Source of the DNA: Aphidius gifuensis | Lineage: Eukaryota; Arthropoda; Insecta; Hymenoptera; Braconidae | Length of the DNA stretch: 64,000 bases | Direction of reading: 5' to 3' | Assembly (NCBI RefSeq): GCF_014905175.1 | Contig: NC_057792.1 | Span: 3,906,001-3,970,000, forward strand | Shown here: one piece after another, positions 28,501-43,500 of the stretch | Layout: each line of letters starts with the position of its first letter | Numbering within the stretch: the stretch's first letter is position 1 | The notes under the pieces: model-generated | What the model was told of the DNA's origin: nothing | Database searches by the model: none | The model's input: the letters and a program-made list of their open reading frames with translations, nothing else | Translations under genes and position numbers: made by a program

Positions 28501-31500
28501 GTCGATTTCATCATTCATTCATTTGCTATTTTATTATATATTGATTATATTATATTTTTAAATGAAAATAATTAATAATTTTATTTATTTACAGGATCGT
28601 TTAACGGGTCATGGTGGTATATCATCATTAGGTGGTGGTAATTCATCACCATATTCTGGTGGTCATCATCATGGTCATCGTGGTAATGGTAATGGTGGTG
28701 GTGGTATGCCACATCATGGTGGTGCATCATTATCAACACCATCAGATTTTCAACCACCATATTTTCCACCACCATTTCCAACTCATCATCATGCACCAGC
28801 AAGTCCACAACATGGTCTTGGACAACCACAACATTTGGATTATCTTGTTAGTGATCCATATACACAAACCCTTAATACACTTCATCAACATCATTATAAT
28901 CATCTTAGTGCTGCTGTTACGGCTGGACAAAGAACTGGTGATCTCAGAAGAGATCCTGAAAGTATACATGTGGTAAGTGTTTATATAATTCCTTTTTTTT
29001 TATTTTTATATATCAACGCAATCACAAGTCCATTAGTTATATACAAGTAATATATGAAAGTAATTAATTTTTAAATTCATTAATATTTGAATATTTTAAA
29101 ATGAAAAATAAATGTTATATATGATCGATTGAATGATCATCATGAAAAAATATTTAAATAAAAAAAAACACTGTGCTATTAGTTTTGTGAATTGTTTTTT
29201 TAGAATGAGAAAAGAAAAAATAATAAATGGGTTAATTAAAAAAAAAAGTAAATCACAAATTGACGGTATAAAAATAAAAAAATAAAATAAAGGGAATTGG
29301 AATTTAGGTACCGTTAATATAGTCAGCCCTCCATTGACCATCTTATGCATGTGCAATAACTATACAGTAATCAGAAATTCTCTTTTAAAATTCCAACTCT
29401 TGTGCTTATATTGTGTTTGTCCCCCACAAAAATATTCTCAAGAAAAAAAAAAAAAAACAATTTATTGCTTGTATCAAATTTTTTTTTTTTTTATATAATT
29501 GTATAAAGCTTTGAAAAACTTTCACAAAAATATCTGTGTGAACTTTCGATTACCGGACATAGCAGTGTAATAACAGAGCTGACCGACAAAAAAATTTTAC
29601 TGTAATTGACGCTTTTGGTATCGGTCATTCATCCCCCTTGGTATATCAACTTCCTCGTTGAAAATTTATTCTTTAATATACCCAATTTTAAAAACTTGAC
29701 TGCTTTATTTATACATTTTTTTTTTTTTATTTTACTATGCTTGCGAAAAACCAATGCAGCATGTTTGACAAAAAAAAAAAAACCATTAAAAGAGAAAATC
29801 AGAAATTTGAGATTTATCCGGAAATATTAAGAGTCCAGTGTCTGTAAAAATAATTTTTTTCAAAATGCAACATCTGCTTTATCCTACAAAAAAAAATCAT
29901 ATACCTATATTTTATTTTTTATATTAAAATAATTTTATTATTATTATAAATTTGATAAAAACTATTTTATTAAATTTTTTTTTTTTTAAATTCAAGCTTA
30001 TAATTTATTTGAAACTTATATTTATCTTAAATAAAAGCCATCAAAAAATTTTACAAAGATGAATAAAATTTGATATTATTATTCATGTTTATTTATTTAT
30101 ATATAAAACTTTTTTTTTTTTTTTTTTTAACGACTTAAAAGAGGTCCTCCAACATATTCCGTCAAGTAATTCGCTTATTAAGTTCCGGCTTTTTTGACAT
30201 TCCAACGAGGTAAATGCCATGAACATTTGCTTTGAGGCAAAATATGCCAAGAATTGCAACGATAAAGTGGAATGATGGCCCGTGCGTTGATGAAAAAGAT
30301 GTTTTACGAGTTATAAAAAAATTTTTATTATTTGATTTAATAACGGATTGAATAAATAAAAAATAACAATAAACTTTTAACAACAAAAAAATCATATTAT
30401 AAAAAACAAAATATAATAATAAAGTAGTTTATTTATAAATAATAAATTTAAACGGTGATTTAGAAAAAAAAAAAAATAGTTAAAAATAAAATGAAAATTG
30501 ATTCGCGGTAATGGTGAAAGGGGTGAGTGAGGTATTGACAGTTGATAATAGAACGATAACGGGCATCCGGTGAGTTCAAGATCGAAACGAGTAGACACAC
30601 AATGACAATAATCAACAAAGTGCTTCGTGCCAACCCCAACAAATAGCTTTATCCTTGAAAAATATAAAAAAAAAAAAAAAATAAATATATTTTTTTATAT
30701 ACAAAACTATGCACTATCCTAAAAATCCCTACTTTACTTTTCAACCCCTGTCATACTGTGAATTATTGTTGACTGGAATTTTTTTTTATTTTATTTTTTT
30801 TTCGCTTTATACTAAACTGCTTGAGCTTGTTCATTCAAAAGCACTGAAAAATTCTTCTCAATCATCCCAAACACGAGAGAGCACATCTCTGGAAAATCTT
30901 GTCTTGTGTGTTGATGATACATGTCTGTATCATCAAAATAAAAATGTTAAGCCACTATGTCATATTATCTTGAAGTAAAAAATTCTTTTTTTTAAAAACA
31001 CATTAATAATTTTTTTATAAATATTTATTTTTAAATTATTTATTAAATCTTGTAAAACTAATTAATACTTTTTTTTTTTTTTTTCTTTTTTGCCTGGGGT
31101 TTGTTTTTAAAACCAATATTTTTTATCTATATTTTAATTAGTATATATTTATTTTGTTGAAATAAATTAACTTGATAACTAAATTTAAAAATAAACATTA
31201 AAACTTTACAGTCATATAAAAATTATAATAAATAATTAAAAATTATCAGTTGACAATTTATTAAGTAGTCATAAAAAAAAAAAAAAAAAATTTAAATACC
31301 TCGTAGACTAGATTATGTCATTAAAATAAGTACATTCACTAATAATAATTATCACGTTATATTTTAACTGACATTAAAATAACAAAAAAACATAATAAAT
31401 ATATTTGATAATAATTAAAATTTAATATTAGCAATAAACAATGATTTAATTCAATGATAAAATTAATTATATATTATTTTTTTATTTTAATTTTATTTTT

Positions 31501-34500
31501 TAACATCTGACAAAAGCTTGCTTGATTGTAGATTAATTGTATACATTATCTACATTTTTAAATCAAAATAATAAAAATAATAATAAATAGTTCAATTTAT
31601 AACTAAACGTAAAAAATTTATATTGTAACTTTACGCGTTGAGATAAAAAAAAAAATAAATTAAAAATTAAATAAATAAATATAGCAGTTATATATTTATT
31701 TATTTTTTTTTTCGCGTATGTATCTGATGGAAGAGCTTTAACGAGAGAAAGGCGATCACATTTCATCTCATTAGTCCACACTGTAGTTTCATCAATTTAT
31801 AACCAAGGTGAGATACAAGTCGAATAGTCCTCAGCTACTTACCCGCCCGCCAGTTAATTAACACTTTTATTATATTATTTTTTATTATTACAATTATTTT
31901 TATTTTTTTATTTTTTAATTTGTGAAAGTTTTATTCCAAGAATACAAATGTATCAAATGATATATAAATACCTAGTATCAAAATTAATAAACAGATCAAA
32001 TTTTTATTTATCAATTTTAAATTTATAGATTTTTTATTATTTAATTTTACATTTTATATAATATTAATATATTTTTTTTTTTTTATTCATAAAGAAAAGA
32101 AATGGTATTTTCAAATAGCTACTTATACAAAATTTAATCTTTTATATATCACGCTATCCTTCGAGAGCTTTAAATTCCAAGTTGAACGAGTTGTAATATA
32201 GAGATTATATTAACTTTAATATAATGCTATTCATTATTATTTTAAATTACAATTTTTTTATATTTATATACAACAATTGTTTCATGTTATGCCGCAAGGT
32301 AAATTTTAAAAAATTCAATTGATTTTATGTCTATCAATAAAAATAAAATAACATCAATTATCTAAAATTGACAAAAATATATTATTTTTTTTTCATTATA
32401 AATTAAATTATAAATAATATATTAAATCAACAAATACAGTATAATTATTTAGCAATTTTTTCACAAAAATAATGATAAATCAAAGCAAAAATTTATTGGG
32501 TGACAAAAAAGTAGCACAGCTTCCGTATAACCATTAATGTTTGAATATATTTTTTTTTTTCAAAAACACCAACGTGTGTGGTGTTGGTTGATTTAAAAAA
32601 ACATTTAGCTTTACGTACAAATCACATATATATTTCGCAATGATTTACCAATGAAAGTCAAGCTACCTCCAATTCAGGACTACATATATAAATGTGGCAA
32701 TCATGATAAAACAACGAAAAAGAATTAAATTTAAAAAAATAACAACAACCAATAAAATATAAAAATATCAGATATAAATCTTTCTTTTAATTTTTTAATA
32801 TTATTATTTTTTTACATATATAATTTTTAATATATATAGTTTTTTTTTTTGTCAACTAAATTCATATGAATGAGTGGTTGATAATCTTAACCGTTGATCG
32901 CGCATCAAAACGTGAAATAATAATCTTTGGTCCGTCGGCATATTTTACTTTTGCCTCAAGCTACTGAGTAAAACGTGCTTTTTTTTTTCATTTTTTTTCC
33001 TGCTTCTGCAAAAATACAAAAATAAAAAAAAAAAATCCGTGAGAAGTTGTAAAATGTCTCTTAACAAAAATATAAAAAATTTATATATAAATAAATGAAA
33101 ATAAAAAAACAACAATAAAACCACAAATAAAAAATTATAAAATATTGCAAATTAAAAAAAAAAAATAATAATATAATCCCAAGTACGAAGAATGAATAGA
33201 TAAATATTGCGTTTTTATTTTTTTTTCATTTAACTCTTTGGAAAGTCATTATCTTACAGCATCTTATTTTTTTTTTTTATTTTTAATATATACGTGATTA
33301 TTTTTATATTTTTTATTTTGAATTAAAAATTTTTTTTTTTATCATGTACCATGAGTATAACATGAGTATGAAATTTTTTTATTTTTTTTATTTTTGCACA
33401 TGTAAAGTGTGTATATAGATATATATTTATATTACAAATATTAAGGCATACAAGTTTTTTGATTCTGCATGGATTTGAAAACACGCATGTTGTATATAAA
33501 AACGGTTCAGTAATAATAATTATCGATTCATTTTGAATGATGTCGAATGACCTGAGATAAATATATAAATAAAAAAAAAAAAGTATTAAAAAATAAAAAT
33601 AAAACAAGAATATTCACTAGTACTCTTATCTTAATGGAATCTCATTTGCTTGAGTAAATTGGTATATACCGCCAATTCTTCAGAGTCATCGACATGAGGC
33701 TTTGTATGATTTTCATCAAACTTTTGCATGTCACTTTGATCGACAAAATCCAATCGATCGATCTATCCAGTCTCATGTTGTGCCACAATAAGTAAATTAA
33801 AAATTAAAAAAAAAATATACAAATAATTCACTGTTGTTTTATTATTATTTTTTATTTAAAATATAACAATGATGTCATCAACTTGTCGATTAAATTGATC
33901 ATAAAATAATTGGAAATATAATTCAACTAAATTTTAAATATATATATTTATAAAAAAAATAATAGTAAATTAATTAATATAAAAATAATTTATTTAATTT
34001 TAGACGAATATGCACGCATCTTTTCCATATGATGGAAGTCGTGGAAGTGCTGGGGGTGGTGGTGGAGGTGGTGGTGGCGGTGGAGGAAATGGACGGGGTG
34101 TTGAATATGGTGTAAGACGTCCGGATGCACTTTTACCACAACCTGGACTTGATCAAACTGACCTTGGTCTACATTCAAATCTCGTTGACGACACTCAGGT
34201 GAGCGATGATGTACGTACAATGAACAATCACTTTATTTATTTATTAATTAATTAATTATTAATTATTAAATATTTTTTTTTTTTTTTTTTAATATATTTT
34301 ATTATATTAATTTGAAAAAAAAAATATTTAAAAATTGAAATATCAATAGTCATTATTGTCCTATTGATTGTAATAATTTTTTAATAGATGAAGAAGAAAA
34401 TTATTTATATATTTATTATTATTATTATATCATAAAAAAATAATAAATAAATAAATAATATGAATTTTAATAAATAAATTTTTAATATATAATTCAATTT

Positions 34501-37500
34501 AAATTTTAAATGAAAAAATTTTAATAATAATTTTTAATATTAAATTTGCTTTTATTGATTGTTTTTTACTTCAATAGAAAAAAAAATATTAATTTATTAA
34601 AAAAATTTTAAACTCAATATATACATTTGAAGAATTTAATTTCAATAAATAACTTGACCCTCTTTTATTAATTTTTCTAAAAGTATCCCTCAATATAATT
34701 TTCCAATATCTTGACTTTATAGAATGTATGTTATACTTTTTTCATTATTATAAACTTTTTTCTTTTGATAACAAAAAAAATATATATATTAAAAATTTAT
34801 TTATTACAGAAATGAATAATTTAATAATTGTTTTATATATAATATTTACAATAATAATTTTGTTTTATTTTAATATTTTTTACAGAACACAAATGTCGAT
34901 GATGGAGGATTTATGAATGATTTGCCTCTTTTAAAAAGTGAGTATTATTATCATAATTATTTTATTTATTAACTGGTTAATGTTCTTATTAAATTAAAAT
35001 AAAATTACAGAAAAATATAGGCTCAACATTTAACTGTCTTTTGCTTGTAAAAAAAAAATTTTTTTTTCTCTCAATACTTCGAATACATAATTGCTAACTG
35101 GTTTTATACACATTTGTACGTTAATGTACATTGAAAGAAACTAAAACAAGATTAAATTGTGCAACATATATACCACGAATGCGTTCCAGTTATATCAAAT
35201 AAGAGTATTTTTTTTTTTTTGTTAAATTATCATTCAAATAACTAAATAATAGCAAAGAAAAATATAATTTCTATTCGTTGTTTGTTTATAAACAATAATA
35301 TATATAATTTATGATTATTTATAATTTTTTGTTATATGACAATAACACAACGACACCCATTGAAATACATATAATCGAGAATAGAATTACAATAGGGGAA
35401 ACTCAATTTCATGGGGGCTGTACCAATCACACATATACATACGTCAAAAGTTATTACCACACCAAGGTGCCAGATTACCCGCTTATTAGGCCACAACGGT
35501 TTCTATATACCTACTTATTTTTTTTTTTTTTTTTATTCAACACATTATTATAATTTTTTTTCCTTTTTCAAAAATATATTAATGAATAATTTTTTTTATT
35601 CAACTAAATTTTAAAAATCAATTTTTAAAAATATATATATATTTTTTTTTAATTTTATTACCAAGACCATCAACAATATCTTGAGTGCCATAAAATATAT
35701 TTTCACCATAAATTTAATAAATATTATCTTCTTAAAAGTCGTAAAATATAAAAATAAATAAATAAAATTTAATAAAGCTAATTACAATAATCTATCCAAA
35801 AAAAGAGCTGAATATTTTTTTTTTTTTTTTTTTTTTTTTTGGTAAATGTGATTAAATCAATTATCGTATTTTCTCTCTAATGATAAGTTACTTTTGAGTC
35901 TCATAGATTCTTTCTTAAATTAGTTAAATTATGTAATGATACAAATCGAGATATATATTATGTTTATATACATATTCTTAGAAGTGAAAAAAAAGAAAAA
36001 ATATATAAAATTAGCCAAGTATCACTGGTAGAGTTACACAGTGCAATGAACATTATAACTAAATGATCAAGTATATACGCATTGAAAGAGTAAAGAATAA
36101 AATATATTATTTCGTTTGAGTACACTGTTATATATATTAAATATATAGAAATTTTATAATGGAGTGCTGGATGACAATAAAATAAATTCAGTAAAGTACA
36201 AATGCTATAGAATTACCAATATACAGTGAGCAATTTTTATTCTAGGTGTGAAGAAAAAAAAAATAAAATAAAAAAAATAGTACATATATGTGTGCCCGCG
36301 GGCGTATCGTATTTCTTTATTGTCATTGTAATAAACTTGACGGGGTTTTAGTTTTCGGGATGGTACTTCACCACAGGGGTATAACATACAGATGGCTGTT
36401 TCGAGCTGTTTGTTCGTATGTCATCATGGCTTATTATATGCCTCGTTACACATGTCCCCACTCTTATCAAACGTCTCTACATATATTTATAAATAATAAA
36501 AAATATATAATTATTTTCACTCAATTGTTGCAAGTTTAATTATATTTTTTTTTTTTTTTTATTAATAATAAAACAATGGTAATTTAACAAATGAAATGTA
36601 ATATTTAAAAATACATAAATATTAATTTTGAAAATATTATTTATTAAAATATAATTAAATGAAAATCAAAGTTTGAAAATAATATATATTTATTTTATTT
36701 ATAATTCAATGTTTAGATTTTTTTTATTGATAAAATTTTTTTTTATAATAAATATTTTATATATTGAGATAAAATAAGTGATATATAAATATATATTGAT
36801 TTATAGTTATAAAATTCAAGGGATATATTTATATAATTATAGTAATTATATATATTTTTTTTTTAGTTATTGGTATTTATTAATTAATAATGTATTTTTT
36901 ATGAATGATTCATATCAAATTATATTCAAAGATCATCCACCTATCAAGGATTTTTTTGCGCAACTATTATAAGCAAAAAAAAAAAAAAATGAAAAAAACT
37001 TGTTTCAACAAATCATGATAATAATAATGATACTATTTTATTTTTCATTTTAAATGAATGACATGACAAAGTGAGGAGAATAAATGATTGAAAAGTATAT
37101 TTGATTTTGTTGATAATATTAAAAGAGAAAGTATAAATAAAATATATAATTTTTTAGTGTATATATTTTAGGGTGTGCACATGTACAATTTCCTTGGCAA
37201 TCAAAACAGCCGGAAACTAGGGCCAATGATAAAACTTTTTGACTTTGTATTAACTTTATGTGATTGGTCAGATATTATGACTTAAATTTAGGGTGTGAAT
37301 TTTTTTTTCTTTCGATATTTTAACCCCTCTTTTTCAAGTTTCATTCATTGACAACGCCCGAGGCCAATCAATGGACTAGAATCATTAATTAAATCATTCA
37401 ACATACTCCATTTTTTATTCTCCCCTTTTTTTTGCTTTTTACTTTTCAGTCAATCGTTGTAAAAAAATTATAGAAAAGAAAAAAAAAAAATGGGAACGAA

Positions 37501-40500
37501 AGTAGGGAATGTTTTTTTTTTATAAATAATTTATTTTATTTATTTTTAAGACATGCATGAGTTTAAAAAAAAAAAAATTTCGTAAGCAAGAGATCAAGCA
37601 GGACACCGAACGTGACACATGGAATCGAAATGGAATTTCATCTCGTTCAAGTTGAGATAGATGCCTCAAACGATAGTGCGACTTGGTCACACGATACAAA
37701 TATATATATATTTGCCTTGTTTTTTTTTTTCTTTTATTTAATTTTTTTATTTTATTTTCATGTGTGTCGTGAAAGTTTAACGGGTATACGCACAAACTTC
37801 TGCGGCTAATAATTCGTTATCCACCAGCTAAAAAACGAGAGCGAATTCTCAATAAAGATAAGAAGAAAATACAAAAAAAAAAAAATGTCATAAACAATTA
37901 AGGCCAAATGAATGCTCCAAGTAAAAGAAAAATAAAAAATTGAAAAAAATTAATCAGTCGGGTAAAAAGAAAATAAATCTCAAGATATATAGAATTTTTA
38001 AAATCAGGTTTAATATAAAAAAGGGGCAGATGTTTAATTTAAATTAATCTAAAAAAATTTTCTCATTTATGTATTATTCAAATGGTTTTTTTATATTTTT
38101 GGGCTAACATCCGGATGATGATCAGCGCAATATTAGATTGACCGTGACCACTCGATTAGAAACGTTCAAAAAGTATTGCTTAATAATCAAATACATAAAG
38201 AGGATATTAATAAAAAATTTGATAAAAAAAAAAGGATCTAATGTATGCAACTTTCATCATGCTTAATTGTATATTATTTGATCAATTACAAAATTTTATT
38301 GGCAAAAAAATAAAATATGATATATTAGGTTTAATTTCGGGTTGATATTTTTTTTAGTATCGTTTGTTATTCTCTTCCATGAAAATTATAAGCTTATAGA
38401 TATTAATTGCCACAGACATCACTCATTCAAGTGCCAAATTTTTTATCCCTGTAAATTATAATAATAGCACAACACAAATTTTAATATCTATTACTTCAAT
38501 AAAAGCCCGAAAATATTACTAAAAAAACTAGCTACAATTTTAGCAAATACTTTTATTTTTTTTTTTTTTAAAAGAAAATAACGAAAGGTTCTCTCACACC
38601 TGGTTGTTGTCTTGTTGATTTTAAACTTTCAATTAATAACGCATATACATAAAAAAAAAATTAATCACTACTCGATCGATGATTTGTAATTAATAAAAAA
38701 AAAAAAAATAAAAATAGTAAAAAATAAATTAATATATTTAAAAAAAAAAAAAAAGTTTTAGCACGTGCTTGCCTGAGGGTTTATGCCTGAGGTTGAGGGG
38801 CTGTATTTTAAACTCTAAAAAAAAAAAAATAATAAATTTTCTGACGGTAAATAATATAATACTGAGCTTACGAAATAAGTGAATGCTTTCTTGCAACAAA
38901 TAATAATTTTTTTTTTTTCATTTTATATTTTTATTTATTACCTTGTGTGTGTGTGTTTTTTTTTATTTTTTAATTTTATTTTAACATGTGGATTGATCGA
39001 CATCTGACATTCAAACGTAACAGTCTAATAGTAAAAACAACTTTAAAAAATGATTGAGAATTGAAGATCGCTTGTCACTAGTTGAAACAGTTAAATCACT
39101 TAAAAATGATATATTTTAAACAGGAATTGAAATATATATTTATTTTTCTCTTTATTTTGACTGACTTTGATGATTTAAATAACTTGTGCTGTACTTGATA
39201 ATATTTTTTTTTCATAATTTATCTATTTTATTTATTTGTCAACTTGTTATTTATATATTATCTCTTAGCCATGCAAAAAAAAAAGAAAAATATTTTGAAT
39301 ATTTTAATTATTTTTTTCAAGTAACTTGTGCTGTACTCGAGAATATATATTTTTTTAACTTTTATTTATTATTTATTTTATCTTTTAAATATGCAAATAA
39401 ATAAAAACAAAAAATGATAAAATTTTTTTTAAAAAACTATGAGAAAATAATTTGAATTGCTCGAGGGTTATATTCAAGGGGTCATATTCATCCTTTTGTT
39501 GGACGTTGAATATACATATATAAAACTGGACCTAAGATCATGTTTCAAAATACATGGTAATATGCTTTGACCGTATCTCTTTTAATATTAAGCATTCCAT
39601 CAGCAACATCTTACGATGCAATAACTGTTTACCAATATTGAATCAAAATACCCAAAAACTTATAAGCCAAATAGTTAAATAATATTACTATATTTGTCTG
39701 ATCAAATACTGTATTTTCTACTTAAAATTTTCATATTTACTCACAGTTAAATAATATATTTTTACTAATTTATATATATATGATATATTTTTTTTTTCAG
39801 ACAATATGAAACAGTCAGATCGAGGTGAAAAGGGAATGCTGTCAGGCAACACACAATCAGCTGATGTTTTTTGTTCAGTACCAGGAAGATTGTCATTATT
39901 AAGCAGCACCAGCAAGTACAAAGTCACTGTCGCCGAGGTACAAAGACGATTATCACCACCAGAATGTCTAAATGCAAGTCTTCTTGGTGGTGTACTTAGA
40001 AGGTAATTTTAAAATTTTCAAAAGTCACGTGTTAACAATTAAAATATATATACTTTTATATATTATAAAAAATATAAGCCACTTTATTCTCATTGATTAT
40101 GATGTTTTTAAATCAAATATGATGATGATAATTTCTATTAGTTATTAATTTTTTTTTTTTGTGTATCAAATTAGCATGAAATAATAGCAATGAAAAAAAA
40201 AACGAAAAACTATGTGTATATGTGAAAAGTAAGGTCCAAGTTGAGAGTGGGCTTACCATAACGGTTTTATCTAACGGTAAATTAATATACCGGATTTTTT
40301 TTTTCTTTTTTTTTATAACGCCTTGTGTATGTATGTGTGTGTGTGTACCACCCGACGGTTAAAAGCACACACAAACTTCGACAGACAGCCCCTTGATTTA
40401 TAACTTTCCCAGGAACTTGGATGTCTTTTATCTGATCAGACTGAATTTTTTTTCTTGGTCAGTAAACTATCCATTACGCAATGCTTTATCATACACCACT

Positions 40501-43500
40501 TCTTGCAAGAAGACAACTTCGGGTGGATAAATTGACTATCAACCATAAAGAAAAGTAAAAATAAAAAAAGTTTCTGCATATTTGCATAAATTATTATTTT
40601 AAAAAGCAGCCAAGTAAAATCATTTTTCCAATTTTTTATATATCATTATTTATCTAATATAAATTTATCAAAATAATTTTTTAAAAATACAATTTGATGC
40701 TTAATTATTTTTCACTGATTTACAAATAATGGGGTTGTATTTTTTTTTTTTTTTTATCCTTTTGGCTAACTGCCTCGAGGTAAAAAAAAAATATAAATTT
40801 ATTATTGAGAAAATTCTATGTTTTATGTTATATATAAATTCCTTGACTTATAAAATCTTGTACACAAGTGATAGGCCAATTATTATAAGCAAATATTTTT
40901 AAAATCATATAATTAAACTTCCGTTTTAATTTTATTATTATTAAATTATGATTTTTTGCCTCAAGGGTATTATTGTAAATTTTTTTTTTTTTTTCTTTTA
41001 AATTTATCACAATATGGATGAACTAATTTTAAATATATTTGAATATCGTTAGAAAGCATGTGATTTAATTTATGTTAATTTTATCTCAACATGTCAGTAG
41101 CCCATAAAAAAAATTTTAAAAATAGCTGTAAAAATAATCAAACAATTTACCCTTCAAATAATAACTCATAAATATTTGAATTTTATATAATTTATTATAT
41201 TGAATTAAAATATAACTGCAAGTAGGTGCATCTAATCAATTTGAAAAAAAAATTATTCATTTTCCATTAAAAATTACTTTTAAATAATTAAAAAATATCA
41301 AAGTACAAAAAAATAATACACAAACCAGAAGCGTAAAAAAATCATGGAAAAAAAATAAAATAAAATTCTCAGAAATTGGACCATTAAAATTTTCTCATCC
41401 ATTTATCTCATCAACCTTTATACTTATTACGCAATATTATATATATACTTTAATCCACCGATTAAGTCTTCATTATGTGAAAATATTTTGCCCAATATTA
41501 CATGATTTCATATATATATATATATAAATAAAATCATCGTTGTAAATGAGATGATCGTGCCTTCGTTGAAAAAAAATTAAAAAAACATTTAACGATCTGA
41601 TGTACAACTACTGGTGTATATTTGAGTCAAGAATCTGCAATCAGAATTAATCGCAAAAAAATAATAATATATAAAAAAAAAAAATGAATGAGAGAAATAA
41701 AATACTAAAATACTAAAAGACAGAGTAAGAAATAGGTCCTTAAATACGAACAAGATCTGAGAACGTTACGTTTTCAAGACAATGATCCGATAATGACTGA
41801 AGTATGCTTAAAATCACGTCGGCTCGTTAATAATAATAACCATAATAATCATAAACTATATGAAAATAAATAAGAAAAAAAATATATACTTTAAAAAATG
41901 ATACACTGTGGGTAATTAATTTCGTTGATGCTTATTTGTTTCTTTATTTATTCATTTATATTTTTTTTTTTTTTGTTAATTTCATCCAAGTATATATGAC
42001 AATTTAAATATATAGGTGGTATATATTACCGACTTTGGTGGACCGTTATAACCAAGATGATAAATGATTCAATATGAAAAGTCTTTATGTCTCACAGTAT
42101 ATACTAAATGACATTGCTTACACACAAATTATTATAATTATTTTAACTATTTTTTTTTTGTTCTTTATATTGTATTGTTATTATGTTTATTATGCTTTTT
42201 GGACCAATTTTTTTTTGTGTAATCAATCTGATTTATTATTATTTTTAAATTATAAAATTTTTTTTTTTGTTTGTTGCAGGGCCAAGTCTAAAAATGGAGG
42301 TAGATTATTGAGAGAAAAATTAGAAAAGATTGGATTAAATTTACCAGCTGGAAGAAGGAAGGCTGCTAATGTTACTCTTTTAACGTCTCTAGTTGAAGGT
42401 AAGTTTAATAAAAATATCAAAGCTACATAAAACACTGATTGAAATGTCAGTTTGTTATATTGAGGTTTAATTTTTTTTTTTTTTTTTTCTTGAAAGCTGC
42501 CAGTGTGTTAATCAATGTACACTGAGTCTTCTATATTTTTAACAACGTCATTGTAGTTTGTTTGTGTATATCATCATATATATTTTTTTATTATTATTAT
42601 TTAAAATGTTGATTATAATTTATGGCCAATGAATAAACGTAAAACACTCGGTTTAATTTTTTTATCTTATTTAACTTGTCTCTATAACAAAAATAACAAA
42701 CACAATTAATCGAAAAACCCCTTAAGGCTATTATTTACCCTCTTTATTTATTTTTTATCTTTCTATTAATCATTTTTCTATTTTTATTTATTTATTATCA
42801 AATAAAAAAAAAAAAAAAACACATTTATTAAAAATTAAATATTTTTAAAATTAACTGTAAATGACTGTCGTTAATTTTGTGAGAATAATAAATAAACGAC
42901 AGATAATACACCTGCAAAAGCTAAGAAATATAATCTTTTAAAATTTTTTTTTTTTTTTATGGCATTATGTATCTCAAACACCCACGCTTTTATTCATCTC
43001 AAATGAATAAGAAATGCCCTCATTTTTTTATTTTGTCTATTTGATGAATGTCTTTAAAGTATCCGCAATTTTATTTCTCGTCACTGTGTCATACTGTGAC
43101 ATGAGAGAGAAAGAAAGATAATTTTTTTATTTAATTTTTTTTTTTTAAATCTGAAGATGAAAACTTCTCTTGATGTTCTTCATATACTGCCCACGTTTAA
43201 CTTTGGTAAATATATGTTACTTGTTGTTTCTTAACTGCGAAAGTGTGGGAACGTTATTATTTATTTATTAATTTTTTAAACTTTTTTTTTTTTGCAATAC
43301 AAGTGACATACTGATTGACTACATGTGACATATTCATTCTATTGACACTGTTATAAAAATATATTTTAATAAATAATAAAAAACCTCCAAAAGTAATATT
43401 AAATTTTTACAAAGAATATGAAAGAAAAAAAAAATATATTAATAGCCTTTTTGTTTGAATATCATATATAAAAATACCATTAGTCATTAGAAAAAAAAGA

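Noticed and set aside
28562..28594. ATG upstream of DRLTG as a possible start for TfAP-2
   Set aside because: It lies before a clear acag acceptor and encodes AT-rich intron sequence; vertebrate AP-2 splices at the same junction.
28581..28976. Open frames on both strands over TfAP-2 exon 2 (82, 75 and 114 codons)
   Set aside because: They are shadow frames of a Gly/His-rich trinucleotide-biased exon; only the frame that joins the other AP-2 exons has conserved AP-2 motifs.
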